From Stenopsyche tienmushanensis (Eukaryota; Arthropoda; Insecta; Trichoptera; Stenopsychidae): a stretch of DNA of 64,000 nt. The stretch is from positions 992,001 through 1,056,000 of the forward strand of contig WACJ01000108.1 of assembly GCA_008973525.1 (NCBI GenBank). The letters run 5' to 3'. Both the position numbers and the translations under genes were made by a program. The notes beneath the pieces are model-generated. The model was not told the DNA's origin. It saw nothing but the letters and a program-made list of their open reading frames with translations, and made no database searches. Below, in pieces: positions 12,401-23,501 of this stretch; positions within the stretch are counted from its first letter, which is position 1; each line of letters begins with the position of its first letter.

Positions 12401-14290
12401 TATAAATAAGTCTAATATGTATGTATGCCTTATTGTTTTCGTGTTTTTTTGTTAACTTTTTTAATGCGATTTTGGATATATTTTATATAGCTGTTTCAAA
12501 GTTATGCGGTTTTTAAAACCCATGGAACGCTTCTTCACTTTGTCTATGTAAATCATAGCTTTTTTTTGTGCGATTTCTTTTTATGCGATTTTGACTCTAC
12601 CGCACAAAAAAAAGGTTTAAATGTAATTTTTTTATATATTTTGTAATTGCTTTAAATTAAAGATTAAGTTAATTAAAACAATAACTTTAGGAATCAATTA
12701 ATTAGATCTGCTTATTATATTATTTATATCTTAAAAAAATATTTTGTCAAAATAGATTAATATCTTATATTTTGCGCTGCATTTCAATGAAATCCAATTA
12801 ACCAGTTCCCTGGTAACAGTCTCCTGCATCATTGCAAAACAAATGTGGATTAAAAATAAAAAGACAACGGTTGAACATTTATTCAATTTTATTTATTTAG
12901 TACCATAATACTAACTGTTAGTTTTAGGCAGTAGGTTTTTTTTTCTCTCAATATATATTTAATTTATACAAATTAAAAAAAGAAAATAATGTAACTTACT
13001 TAGTAAACAATAAAAAAATATATAAAAATATCATAACAAGTACGTCTCGTGAATAAAATTAATCTAGGATTAGCTTTTCTATTTGGTATTGTTAAACTGA
13101 CATTAAAATCAATGTGTAATACATAATATAATAGAAAATATAAAGAAGTGTTCGTCAAATAACAGTGTGATTCAATAACAGATAAATAATTGCATAAACA
13201 TTGAGAAACTTTATAAAGTATAGAAGCGTCTTGTGCGATGCTTTTCTTGAGTTTTCCATTAAGCAATTCACCATTCATAAGCACCTTTAAATTAGGTCGC
13301 CATCAACGATTGGATGTCGATTAAACTAATTTTGTCCGGTTCGAAAATTATAAAAATATAGTCTAAACTACAAGGCAATCAGGTCTTCATAAAACTATCA
13401 TTCGACTGAAATGTGTTGATTTTATATTAAATGTTTAATAATAGGTTTTACCGTTAAATGGTTAATTTTAAGGGATGTCGACGAATCTCTAGACTTAAAC
13501 GAAACAATCTTAAAGCAATTATTCGTAACATGGGCTAAATATCATCAATAAAATGAACAATACGTTAAACTTATCTAGCACCAATATTCTTGGAAATCCT
13601 ACCGATATTACCAAACAACTTTATAAATCGCCCGAACCTTTCCGCTCAAACAGAGTTTGAGAAGCGCTGCGCTCCGGAGAGGAGCGCCCCGTCAATCCCA
13701 TACAATCTCGACATGCAAAACAGGGTTGTCACGAGATAAATAATCGAACAAAAAACAAACACGCAAATTGAATCCGAAAGGTTCGATCCGTCCATTTTAC
13801 ATCATCGTACGAGATAATAAATGAGTACAAGTCTCAATTTGTTATTTAATTTACGAAACACCTATTTATCAAATATAGGGACCCGAGAGGCCACGTCTAA
13901 CACATTAAACATATGAAAAAATAACCATTCAAACACGCGTCCGTTCTAAACGGACGCCATATATTATCGATACATGCCCAATTTATCCCAGACTTTAAAA
14001 TATATCATCTTCTTACATTATTAACGTGTGCATTAATGCATACGAATTTGTGATTTTCAATCTATCCATATATAGTGTCAACATTGATATTTGGTTAAGT
14101 ATGCAGCAATCCAAACAAAAATTGCTAATTTAGTACCGATCATTGCTCGAATCGGTCATTTTGAATAGAGCTTAAGCTGTATATAGCTTGTTTTTAAGCA
14201 TAATTGTGAGACATTTTGTTGTCAAATTTGACAACATTGATGCATGAAAGGCTTCGCAAATCGTCGTCGCCAAACTCATCTTCAGCAAAT
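9420..14290. other. AT-rich DNA, nothing assigned
   Basis: This is the longest stretch without an assigned feature. It contains simple A/T-rich tracts (12590-13020) and a short GC-rich patch at about 13655-13710. I found no exon with convincing codon pattern and splice sites, no transposase motif and no clear match to other repeats here. Part of the segment near 13-14 kb could be distal pigs 3' UTR, which I cannot show. Confidence 0.5.
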
Positions 14291-14293
14291 AGG

Positions 14294-14755
14294 AGGTTCA
14301 TCTAGAAAGTAAGGTTACAAGGATTCAGTTATCCAGCGTATTTATCGGCCATTTTGTTTAGTCACAGTAAATTCTTCCGATGGAGAGGTCATCGCGCACC
14401 TCCCTTCCGTGCGAGATCCATGCCGTCTTTATGCAGAATAATATTGAGTTACAAAGAATTTCCTGATGTTTATCGAAGTCTCCCTAGTGAAATTGTGTCA
14501 GAAAAACTTGATTACAAGATTTTGTGTGCGAGATGGATGCCCAGAATGCTCATATTTTGGATCGTTTTGCACAGAAATGAGAAGTTTTTCTGGACTATCA
14601 TAACTGGGAATGAGACGTAGGTGTGTTACTACATCCCAGGATCTAAAAACTAATGGCGAAATATACTTGTGAAGTATCTTGTGAATTTCAATTAAACACG
14701 AGCATTTATCGATCCTACATAATCGTTGTAACCTTACTTTCTGGACGAGTCTCGT
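14294..14755 (+). mobile_element. short mariner relic with TIRs
   Basis: The core AGAAAGTAAGGTTACAA occurs at 14304-14320 and inverted at 14726-14742, each inside a longer imperfect terminal repeat. Between them the plus strand encodes broken mariner transposase pieces: SEKLDYKILCARWMPRML (about 14500-14548) and FFWTIITGNET (about 14587-14618), the ETW block that holds the second catalytic Asp region. The frame is broken and about two thirds of the gene is missing. A decayed relative of the first piece is at 49195-49312. Confidence 0.8.
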
Positions 14756-14854
14756 GCATGGTTATAACATCGAATATTTGCACAGCCCTAATGCCTCGCG
14801 GCATCCAAAGGGTCCTTTTTGCTTATTAATTATATCGCATAGGAGAGAAGAAAA

Positions 14855-15064
14855 ATGGGGTTTTCAAAGACCACCATATCGATGCGGCGGATCGAGACTT
14901 TCACCAGCCGCTCAAACAAATCGGTGTCAGAGGGCACCGCAAATCCCAAAGACAAAAGCGAGTTCACCTGGGAACGGGACGTCAACCGAAGCCTTATTTT
15001 TCATCAATTCATAAACTTTCACCGAACCAAGTCCGCGTCTCGGACGCGGAATTTCGAGAATTAG
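14855..15064 (+). other. GC-rich coding-like patch of unknown nature
   Basis: An open frame of 69 codons starts at an ATG in good context (AAAATGGGG) and has G/C-ending codons unlike its AT-rich surroundings. A minus-strand frame across the same DNA also stays open for about 45 codons with plausible protein composition. No family is recognised. It lies about 290 bp beyond the pigs stop codon, so it could be 3' UTR sequence, an alternative terminal exon on the minus strand, or the end of a small gene on the plus strand. Confidence 0.3.
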
Positions 15065-15350
15065 ACAAAATTATTTGAGCACAAACATCCTCACATTAAA
15101 TAATACACAAGTGGAGTCGCCACCCGACGATATGCACAGCAAGTACCCCCTAAAATTTACATCCTAATTTGTCCAGATATCTTAAATATTGCACATAAAA
15201 AAAATACTTTGCAAGTGTCCCGTTGGAATTCTAGCAACTATCCAATATCACGATATCCCCCCGGAGGTGATACCATACTAGGCAAATGAGGAGAGGGCGT
15301 TCTCAACGCCTTCCGTCCGGTAACTTAATAACTATCGACGAATCTCCTTG
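15065..15350 (-). other. pigs: proximal 3' UTR of pigs (presumed)
   Basis: The sequence follows directly after the pigs TAA on the minus strand. It has no continuing frame and no splice acceptor. I could not fix the polyadenylation site; no well-placed AATAAA is evident in this segment. Confidence 0.5.
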
Positions 15351-16621
15351 TTAATCACAGACGTCGGTCGATTTTTTGTAGGCGGATGCGGAGACCGGCG
15401 CCGGAATCCTCGAAGTGATCCCGGCCTTGGAGTCCTTCCTGGGGGTGAACATCGGGATTTTGCTGACGAGCGCGGTGGACTTCAGTCCGGATCCGTTCTC
15501 GTTGGAGTCGTTGGAGACGGTGTCCTGCGAAGGACTGCTGTGAGTCTCAGTCAGCTGCTTGGTGCTCTGGCTTCTCTCGAGGGCGCCGTTTGAATGTACC
15601 CAGGCGCTCGTAAAATCGGAATAAACATCGTCCTCGCAGCAATTCTTGATCGTGTCGCTCTTGTCGTTGAAGGTGTATTGCTTGATTATGTCTTTGACGG
15701 CTTCCAGCACCATCAGATCGTCGTGGACGTTTTCGGCCGATTTCAATATCTTCTCAAGAAGCGGGCTCCTGGTTTGCTTGGCGGTCTTGGTGGGGGATGA
15801 ATTGGGCGGGGTTTTGATCTTGCGTCCGTTGTGGTCGTAGCCTGCCATGTTTCTTAGAGCGGTGGTGCTCGCCCTCAAGTTTGTGTTCCGCTGAAACGAC
15901 GGCGACGATATTTTGCTGCTGTGGTTCCTGTTCTGAGCGGGAGACACGAAAGTCTCGTTGGATAATCCCGGCCTGGTTTTGCCTTTAGGGATTGGCGTTC
16001 TGCCGTTCCACGTGTTGTTGCCGGATGCCGATGCGATTTTATTTCCTCCCGTTTTGCCGAAACTGCCAACATTGCCTCCCGTGGGGGAGTTGGCGGGTAC
16101 GGTGGGCGGTTTACTAGCGGCGTCTTTCGGAGATTTTACGGCTGGGGAACTCCTCTTGGTGGGGCTGGGTGTATCCCTATTTAGAGACTTGTCTCGTTTC
16201 GCCGATCTGTCGTAACTTGCCGACCTAGATCTATTTTGGGGCGATAAATTTTCAACGGAGAGTCTTCGCCTTGTCAATACAGGCGACTGGGGTATTTTCG
16301 ACGAAGTAGCGGATTTTTGCAGACTCTTGCTGGGAGAGTCGTTATTATCTAAACAGATTGGGGGAGTGCTAGCGTTTCGGGAGTGAGTCTTTTCCACCTT
16401 AGTAGCGGGAGTTTTCTTATCTCCGTAAAGGGTTTCGGAGTAATTAGTTTTCCTCAATCCAGTAATCGAGCTAACTTCTTCGTGGGGTGGATTTCGCAAG
16501 CGATCAATTTTGCTGTTCATCGAGGCGATTTCTTCGTTTCTCATTCGTTCTTCGTATAATCTAGTACCACTGTCCAAAGATTTGTAGGGTGTTTCATTTC
16601 CAGATAATGTATCAGGTCGCT
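15351..16621 (-). CDS. pigs: pigs exon D: C-terminal tail with SxIP motifs and stop
   Basis: This is the last coding exon of the GAS2-like protein pickled eggs, residues 359-781 of the visible protein. The acceptor is TTATTTACAG|AG, and its first two bases complete the GAG codon begun by exon C. The stop is TAA at 15353-15351. The tail is Ser/Pro/Arg/Lys-rich and predicted disordered. It carries SKIP at 16301-16290, TPIP at 15998-15987, SKIP at 15464-15453 and SRIP at 15413-15402, matching the S/T-x-I-P motif that GAS2-like tails use to bind EB1 at growing microtubule ends. Basic residues flank them, as is usual for functional SxIP sites. A less disordered segment near 15740-15590 (DLMVLEAVKDIIKQYTF, DVYSDFTSAWVHS) is a likely conserved C-terminal block. 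SP and TP dipeptides are frequent, suggesting regulation by proline-directed kinases (inference). Confidence 0.9.
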
Positions 16622-17017
16622 CTGTAAATAAATAAATACACCACTGTAATTCCATATTAAGAAATAAATGACATTACGTACAAAATAATGCATATGAAAT
16701 GCAAATAATTGAATAAAAGACTAAAACGTTGGATGCTGTGCATCCCCTAATATAACGTCAAGAATATTTTTATATAATTTTTTGCCAAAATTATATTTTT
16801 TTTTGACAGTATCCATTCGTTAAAGTATTTATAATTTTACTCCATGCTTGATACTCAACCCTTTGATAAGTATGCACGCACAGTTGCGATCAGCACTAAA
16901 TAGCGCTTTATTTACAATGCCGTCCTTATATTTCTAATAGAATATTATGTCAAACATTACATACGTTCTAATTAAATTCAAAAATGAAATCATTGAATCA
17001 AACTGAAAAATAACTAC
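16622..17017 (-). other. pigs: pigs intron C-D
   Basis: The 396-bp intron has donor TTAG|GTAGTT at 17017 and acceptor TTTACAG ending at 16622. It contains a fragment of repeat family E at about 16858-16935 (GTATGCACGCACAGTTG, TAGCGCTTTATTT), which recurs near 43775, 55740 and 63090. Confidence 0.85.
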
Positions 17018-17796
17018 CTAAAATATCTGCGTCCTCTGTGGAGGCCTGGCTGCCTATAGAGAAGCGATTCAGTTTCAAACCGAGTCCTCTATCGCTGGAA
17101 TCTTTGGTCATCGAAGATGCGCTCGGCGGAGAAGCCTGTGTAGATCCAGACGTGTTCTGGATCAAGCCGAGACTCCTGTATCCTTCGTCTGAGACTTCGC
17201 TTCCGTTGTCGGAAGCGTTTTCAGAACCGTTTCCGACGCCGTCCATCGTCGTGACGCCTTCGGTGTACATCTGATTGTCGTACACCCCGTTGACCATGAC
17301 GTCTTTATCGGGCGAGTTGACTTTGTTGTCCGTGCCGTTGGTGGCGATCCTCGGAGTTGGGCTGCGTGATCTGTAATTCCTGTGGGGATTCGGAACTAGA
17401 GAGTCCGAATGTACGAGGGAAGGATTGCTGAAGGACTCTGGCTGGGTCGCCAGATGAGGGGTGCTATTTTGGGTGATGGATTTTTTGTGGACCGGTTTGG
17501 GTGAGGGTACGCGACTGTGAGGTGTAAGCTTCCTGGCTGGACTGGGGGATGCAGATCGCCTATTTAGCTTGGATTGGTAATAGGCGTTATCGGCTGTGAG
17601 ATGATTAAAAGCTTGGTTTTCAAATGCATTTCCCATATGAGGGAGAGATGTGGGTCCACGATTAGCTGGGGATCTACTTCTTTGACGAGCTGCAGTGTTT
17701 TGTGGTGGTCCCAATTGAGAAGGTAGATGTTGAGGACTGCCGCCTCCGGATGAGCCGACGCTAGAGACTGACGAACGTCTTGTGCGAGGAGGTGAT
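17018..17796 (-). CDS. pigs: pigs exon C: proline/serine/arginine-rich linker
   Basis: Residues 100-358 of the visible protein lie between the GAR domain and the distal tail, with split Arg (99) and Glu (359) codons at the two borders. The acceptor TTGCAG|A at 17796 supplies the last base of the Arg codon started in exon B, giving [11 protein letters not shown]. The donor is ATTTTAG|GTAGTT at 17018. The sequence is low-complexity, with repeated [14 protein letters not shown] and PSPKP patterns, and looks disordered and heavily phosphorylatable. No folded domain is seen. The high GC content and steady codon pattern over 259 full codons contrast with the flanking introns. Confidence 0.9.
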
Positions 17797-17872
17797 CTGC
17801 AATCCACGATCCATGTTGAACATAATTCCGCTTTTATTCAAATAGCTGACCATAAAATCAAGCTTAACAAAC
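17797..17872 (-). other. pigs: pigs intron B-C (76 bp)
   Basis: The short intron has donor ACGAAAG|GTTTGT and acceptor GATTGCAG. An open frame reads through it, but splicing restores the conserved ER-SPPRTRR junction. The small size is typical of insects. Confidence 0.85.
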
Positions 17873-18060
17873 CTTTCGTAATGAACTTCCGCTCCATTTA
17901 AGTCCATGCAACCGACTGCTGGAGGATATCTCTGGACGACGCGTGCAGCATGAGTGGTTCGATGTTGGGCTTTACAACGGCAAGGATCGTGTTTGTCCAA
18001 ATAATGGGACAAAGTATCCCAACCGCCTCCAACGCGAACCATCACGTGACTGCGAAGAAT
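17873..18060 (-). CDS. pigs: pigs exon B: second half of the GAR domain
   Basis: This exon encodes residues 37-98 of the visible protein plus two bases of the next codon. The acceptor is TTTCTTCTTGCAG|ATT (phase 0) and the donor ACGAAAG|GTTTGT. It begins ILRSHVM and continues [18 protein letters not shown] and PCRCK, the hallmark C-terminal half of the Gas2-related (GAR) domain. The GGGW core and the Cys pair that joins the zinc-binding site are present. The GAR domain binds microtubules in this family. After it the exon runs into a linker ([11 protein letters not shown]). All signature residues are present, and I see no frameshift or in-frame stop in the spliced product. Confidence 0.95.
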
Positions 18061-18519
18061 CTGCAAGAAGAAAAAGTAAGCATCATTTTTATGTCAATAC
18101 AAGTGATTCTAAACGCATTCCGAACGTTTGTGTGGAACGCCCTAATATTGCCACGGGCAATGTATGTGATCATCTTGTTAAGTAGCAATTGAATGTTATA
18201 TTGACCATATGAGTGGCGTCAAATAAATTTTGAACAGCCTTTCTAGCAAGGTCGATATCAGCACGAACGATCTCCTGAAAATGCAAGGTTACTATCAACA
18301 CATGGTTGGTGGGTCAACAACCTAATCGTCCGAGAAATTAACATGACGGCCGGATGAAAAGTACTAGTACCAAGAAACGAGATAAACATTCCAACAGCAT
18401 TGTTACAAAAACATAATAATAAACAATGAACCAGCCCGAGGTTATGCGCGCGCAAAAATGATCTGAGCGCGAAGGATGAGGATGCTGGGACCAGATTAAA
18501 ATCGTACTCTGCCGATTAT

Positions 18520-18800
18520 GGCCAGGAATCTCGGAGACGACATCGTCCGTCGATTAGTCCGCGCATGGAACTCGACATGGAATTCCTTCTTGGGCGCTGT
18601 TTTCACACCGTCCGGAGTCTTCCTGCATCATCAGTCAGCCCGAGACGGGAACTCCGCGGACACAAGTGCGACCTTCACCCGCTGAGCCACATAGAGAAAA
18701 CGACAGTCGTTAGAAACGAGACCATATATGGGATTCGAACCCGCGACCGTGGAAGCGTTAGTCACCTCCGTCGGTCGCTTTCCTTATACGCGCTTTCAAT
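18520..18800 (-). mobile_element. tRNA-derived SINE-like relic, possibly dimeric
   Basis: On the minus strand a clear B box, GGGTTCGAATCCC (18742-18730), is followed by CATATATGG as in the 1420-1600 relic. About 40 bases further on is a second A-box-like TGGCTCAGCGGG. The T and acceptor arms do not pair, so it is not a functional tRNA. Two promoter-like units in a row suggest a dimeric SINE or two overlapping insertions. Confidence 0.45.
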
Positions 18801-19369
18801 GTCAACACAAATGGTTCAGTAATTATCAATAAAATATCACGACAATAATTATAGGATATCGTGGGACGAAGATTTGCATCACTGGAATGCACACCGATAA
18901 AAACACCATGACTCAACGAGATATCATCCCCCAATATGGCCTAAATATGCAGGGGATGCTCCAAAAACGAGATGGATGAATGAAAACACTTTCATCCATT
19001 GAGGCCGACTAGTAAACATCAATAAAAAAAACAACCATTTCCTTCTTCGCAATATGGCAAAAATATATTTTTGGCAACGTTCGCCGAGTATAAATAATGC
19101 GAATATACAGGATGTCCAAAATATTTATAAGGAAGCCATTTATATTTCAATAACGTTACCAAATTTAACTACACAGCATTCGTTGTATAAATATTTCCAA
19201 AATGCGTCTGCTCTTTGAGATCCAGCAGACAAAAAACACCACCGTATAAGAGATGTGATTCAAATATAACCCGGAATTTTGCTGTATACACTTATTAATG
19301 ATGATATAAAAATACAAATAGAGTATCTTATTTTTGGAAATAAATTTTGAAAATAATCCCATGTAAACG

Positions 19370-19735
19370 TGATTGTTACGGTATTTTGGACTTCTTCAAC
19401 TTCGGTCATGGGCGCAGATTATGTTCTGTGGACATGTCCGGTTATGGCGCTATTTCGATGTGTCAGCGGTCTAAAATTTGGACCGGTTGGAAACGGAAAC
19501 ATTGTGGCTCCAGTTTAAGGGCATTCAAGGATTTTTGCAATAAATTTGGAGAGAAATGAAATCGGTCTTGGGACGAGAACCTAATCTCTTATGGAGGGTG
19601 CGGAGTGAAAGGTTTGGACCCTTGGAAGCTCTGCGCATAGCGTTTCTTGTATGATTAAAAGAGCGGAAGAAGACATTTATGTGTGGCTAGTCCACTCAGA
19701 GCAGACCGCACAGCAACATGAAGCATTGACTCCAA
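19370..19735 (+). repeat. composite relic: mariner-linked segment and repeat X copy 3
   Basis: The stretch 19460-19560 matches 58140-58230 (TTTGGACCGGTTGGA, CGGAAAC, TTGTGGC). The stretch 19590-19720 is a decayed copy of repeat X (TAGCGTTTCTTG, GTGTGGCTAGTCC, GCAGACC). The copy is interrupted at 19736 by a hAT relic, and mariner sequence resumes at 20494. Confidence 0.55.
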
Positions 19736-20493
19736 CAGTTTTAGGTACTTGAAAATCCCGGGATTAGTAAACGTAATCCCGTCGAAATTCGAGATTGATT
19801 TTTTTATCTAACAGAAATCGTACACCTCACCAAAACGATGATGGCTACTAAATCGAGACATACGCCTAGGGGCAGTAACTATCTAATCTATGTATACAAA
19901 TATACAGTACACATATGTTTTTCAAATTTTTATATTAATCGTTCCCTATCGGTGATGTATTTACTACACATCGACTCTAATAATGGGAATATCGATATGA
20001 AATATATTAGATACGGGCTTCAGATTTTTTGTATTCCTCCGTAATATAATTACGAATCACATCAAAGTATTATGGTATATAAGTATTCATCTGCAGTGAC
20101 GGAAATAAATAATTTTTCGGTAAATCGGGAATTTTGCGAGTTTTAGTTCGTGTCTCAGCAGATAGAAATTTTATCAGTCACATTGATGGTGTTGTACGAA
20201 AATAAAGGCTAACACGGTCATCAATTTGAACTAGCATTTAAATATCTGATGACGACACTTTCAACGAATTTGGAAGCTGAGCGTGCATTTTCAGCAGCAA
20301 GTTGCCTGGCTACCAAAATCAGATCCAGACTAAATGACGAAACATTCGATGCTTTAATGTTACTTCGGGCATATTTTCAAAATAATATTCGATTTTTTTA
20401 GTGTTTTATTTATCCATTTTTTCCATTAATTTCTTAAACTATTGAAAATTCAGATCCAGGGATCGAAATTTCAGCTCGGGATTGGATTCCCTA
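19736..20493 (+). mobile_element. hAT transposon relic with right terminus
   Basis: The right end reads CGGGATTGGATTCCCTA (ending 20493), the exact inverse of the left terminus at 5561 and 28183 apart from one base. Near 20250-20400 the plus strand encodes TNLEAERAFSAASCLATKIR, then RLNDETFDALMLLRAYFQ, the hAT dimerisation motif. The left terminal repeat is missing; the copy starts within subterminal sequence (GTTTTAGGTACTTG). It sits inside an older mariner relic. Confidence 0.8.
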
Positions 20494-20740
20494 GTCCCAA
20501 CTTGTCCTTCTTCTACATGAAATACAGCAGCCGTATCTGATAAACTCACCCAATTATACTAAGAACACCCAACTTACAGTCTAAACTTAGCCCCATATGA
20601 CTACCATGTGTTTATAGAGACATTAGGAGGGCAACGATATCAAGACAACGCTGCGGTCGAACAATACATGCGCAAGAAGCTTCCTATTCTATGGAATAAA
20701 TGCATTCCTCGTGAAGGGAACTATGTATGTAGAAAAATAA
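20494..20740 (+). pseudogene. mariner transposase C-terminal relic
   Basis: Broken frames give APYDYHVFIETLGGQRYQDN, then AAVEQYMRKKLP, followed by a WNKC...EGNYV end, the C-terminal part of a mariner transposase with its third catalytic Asp (YD.H). It pairs with a sister copy at 58440-58740. The stretch just upstream (TGTCCTTCTTCTACATGA) corresponds to the LLLHDNA block. Confidence 0.75.
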
Positions 20741-22129
20741 GATACTCCATTTGCATTTTATATTTGAATCGCCTTCGTATATCAGGTTTCACTGCGTACG
20801 ATTTAAGCTGGATTAATAGGGATCTGTGACAAATCGTTGCGTGACTATTCATCGTAGGACGATGCGATGGAAGCTTAAAGAAGTCACTTCCGCGTAAATT
20901 CATGACGCCCACAAATATATTCATATTGTTGGCGACATTATTACAGATTTAATACGGTTATCCGGTGATCAATCTTCGATGCAGAATAATAACAGGTTTA
21001 TACATTATTATCCGCTAGAAGGCAGGGCTACCACTTGCGTAACCAGATATAGGCGATCTCCATGGGGGATTTTTCTAGGGAAGGATTTCATCAAGAAATA
21101 TTCTTTCAAATGAAAAAATAATTCATCCTTATTTTATTATATCTTGATCTTAGGCTTTTGGAATGAATGTATATGGAACCAAAACTAAAATACGTTTTAC
21201 AGATAAATCCTGAAGGTTAAATCGTCAAATCAGGAAGTCAACCGGAACAAATCCTACTTCAACTACAACCCACAAGTAGTCACGATCCTCAGTCATGAGA
21301 CGACGAGGAAAAACATCAAAAATATATATATTTATCTGGAAATAAGATCTGGATACAATTCACCCTGTGGGAGTTGAACCCACATCTGAATGCGTTGGAG
21401 GTTGCACGCTTATAATTTCGACATATAAATCCATATTTAAATCAAATTTTAATCAAATCAGAAAACGAAGATTGGCTCGATGACAAATTCAATTTGTTTG
21501 ATTTGCAAATTTGATGCAAATTCAAAACGGTCCTCAAAGGATGGGTTCATGCAAGACAATGCGGAATAGTCATTTTGTCAAGACTTTGATTCAGTTAAAG
21601 CCACCTAGAATTTTTGATGTTTTAATATGGCATACATATACGTGGTCAACATCCGTCGGAAGCGGAAGGCGCCAACGAAATCACAAGCAGACGTACCCCA
21701 AGCATGAGTGATTTATTAATTGCCAACTGAATCCAGAAGAACGTTTATAGTCCCGGATTATTTACAAGCGACTTTGAACACATGTAGTCCCACATAATTG
21801 AGCAAAGTTAAACTTAATGGGAGCAGCTTAAGGCATGGTAAGATCGTCGCCTGGAATTTAAAGCGAAGGGGATGTCGACTTTGATCCCGTGTCGACCCAT
21901 TCGCTGTCACTCCCTAATGAAACATTTTAAATGCGAGGAGAGTTTCAGCCTGGAATAGAATATGGGCACCTGAAGCAGTCTGCTCTTGTATTATCGATCG
22001 TTTACTAATTAATGAACTTTAGCGCTTTTAGCTTCCGTGAATATTGAAGAGGAAGTCTTTGACATTTTTCATCTAGTCAAAAACTGTATATTTAGGGCAG
22101 AAACGTTTAAGTTCATGTTGCCCGTGTAA

Positions 22130-22290
22130 TGTTCTTCAACCCACCGCACGGCTTCATAACGATCCGAAAGAATAACGAACCCGCGTGCGAGCGAGCCATC
22201 TCGATGAACACGTGGGAGCGGGGAGCAGCCCGCCCGAGTGTCCCTGCTCTACACTACGCTACATTGGTGTCAGAAGTGGGATAAATATAT
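22130..22290 (+). mobile_element. LTR family A 3' end plus tRNA-Leu primer-binding site
   Basis: The LTR terminus ...CTACACTACGCTACA ends at 22263. One base later comes TGGTGTCAGAAGTGGGA (22265-22281), a perfect-looking complement of the 3' end of insect tRNA-Leu including CCA. This fixes the LTR/internal boundary and the priming tRNA for the family. No gag or pol follows; the internal region is lost. Confidence 0.8.
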
Positions 22291-22531
22291 GCAGATCAAA
22301 TACAAAATGCGTATGATCCTTCACAATATAAAGTGTGTCTTCTAGAAATAACAGGAGAGATGAGGCTATTGATCAGATTGGCACTCGTTAAATATAATTT
22401 GATTATTATGTAGTGCAAACAACCATTTACCCTTTTGTTCATTAAAGGTTTAATTTATTCCCGCCAAAGAATTAAGTAAACAAACTATCGTACGAAATAT
22501 ACTAATCTTTTTATTTACAAACATATGGTTC

Positions 22532-22865
22532 TGTAGCGTGGAAGAATTATCTTTCCCGTGCAATGGCGCTGTTAATCGCCAGCGCCATCTCTTGTGGCCC
22601 TACGGAGACACGGCACCTGTTTACCAATCGATCGCTTCTTGCGCGTGCATCGTTGCTGGTTAGGGAGTGACGCGCAGGAGGCGGGAGTCGGGAGAATGGT
22701 CGGTTAGCCTTGACTGCGGAAGGACGTCCTTCCCGCAGCCAGATCTTTCTATCATGTTGAATAAAGAGCTATCTAGAGAAGAGTCTTTTTGTTCGACGCC
22801 CGTCTATCTTCATCTATCCGTCCGACTTTATCACGTCCCGAAAGAAGAACGGAACTGCACAGGGA
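22532..22865 (+). mobile_element. LTR family A relic, 5' end
   Basis: It starts TGTAGCGTGGAAG at 22532. It carries the family landmarks in order: ATGGCGCTGTTAATC, CATCTCTTGTGGCCCTACGG, GTGACGCGCAGG, TTCCCGCAGCC, and a polypurine/Ser-like AGAGAAGAGTC. It is truncated near 22865. Confidence 0.75.
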
Positions 22866-22904
22866 CTGTCTCGAGAGTGCAGTTAAAATTTCTTACGACA
22901 CAGT

Positions 22905-23065
22905 TAAAAATGCAGGTAATTAAAAGAAATATCATAAATTTATTTCATGGAGCGAAAGAATTAAAATCTCTTTAGGCAACACAAAGAAAAACTCGATACC
23001 CAATACAAATCCTATGAAAAAAATATCTAAGTCTGACCAAACCTATTTTATTGGCTCCTGGTACA
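22905..23065 (+). repeat. dispersed repeat family F, copy 1
   Basis: The segment with TGGAGCGAAAGAATTAAAAT, then CAAATCCTATGAAAAAAATA and CCTATTTTATTGGCTC matches 48955-49075. One frame gives a short peptide ending NPMKK-L..-ILLA. No family recognised. Confidence 0.5.
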
Positions 23066-23501
23066 TAAATCGAAATATCTTTTTTTTTCTCAAAACATAA
23101 GGAACCCAAACTTTCTAAAATTTAAATACTATAAAATACTTAAAAGGATAAAGTCAGAGAGATTTGGTAAGATCTATACATAGCTCCTGCCCTCGTTTTA
23201 GATTCTGATTCTGAAATCTGGGTGCCTTTAAATGCAACAACAGTGATGATTCAGATTTTCGATAAAATTCACATTTTACTGTATTATGGCGAGATGTTGA
23301 CAATAATTATAGTCAAAATATACATTTTTTGTTGGCCAAAAATCAATGGAGATTTGCTTGCGCTTACTCTCGCCTCGAAGACCGACTGTCTTCTTTTCTC
23401 AACCGCATTGCGCGCGCATCTTTAATTTCTCTGTTAATCACCCCAGATCAATATGCGCCAACATGGTGCATCCGTTAAACGTCTCGCAAAACAAATTCCG
23501 C

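Noticed and set aside
15348..16215. Plus-strand frames opposite pigs exon D
   Set aside because: They are antisense shadows of the pigs tail, which is supported by splice junctions and by the motifs of its family.
18186..18283. Minus-strand open stretch after a TTGCATTTTCAG acceptor, considered as an extra pigs exon
   Set aside because: There is no usable donor before the in-frame stop, and the peptide does not belong to the GAR domain, which is already complete by joining exons A and B.
18718..18795. Possible tRNA gene on the minus strand with a good GGGTTCGAATCCC box
   Set aside because: The T stem and acceptor stem do not pair and no cloverleaf can be drawn. A related sequence at 1420-1600 points to a SINE-type repeat instead.
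21361..21410. Minus-strand GTGGGTTCAACTCCC resembling a tRNA T arm
   Set aside because: Only the T arm is tRNA-like. The remaining arms are absent, so it is at most a SINE fragment.
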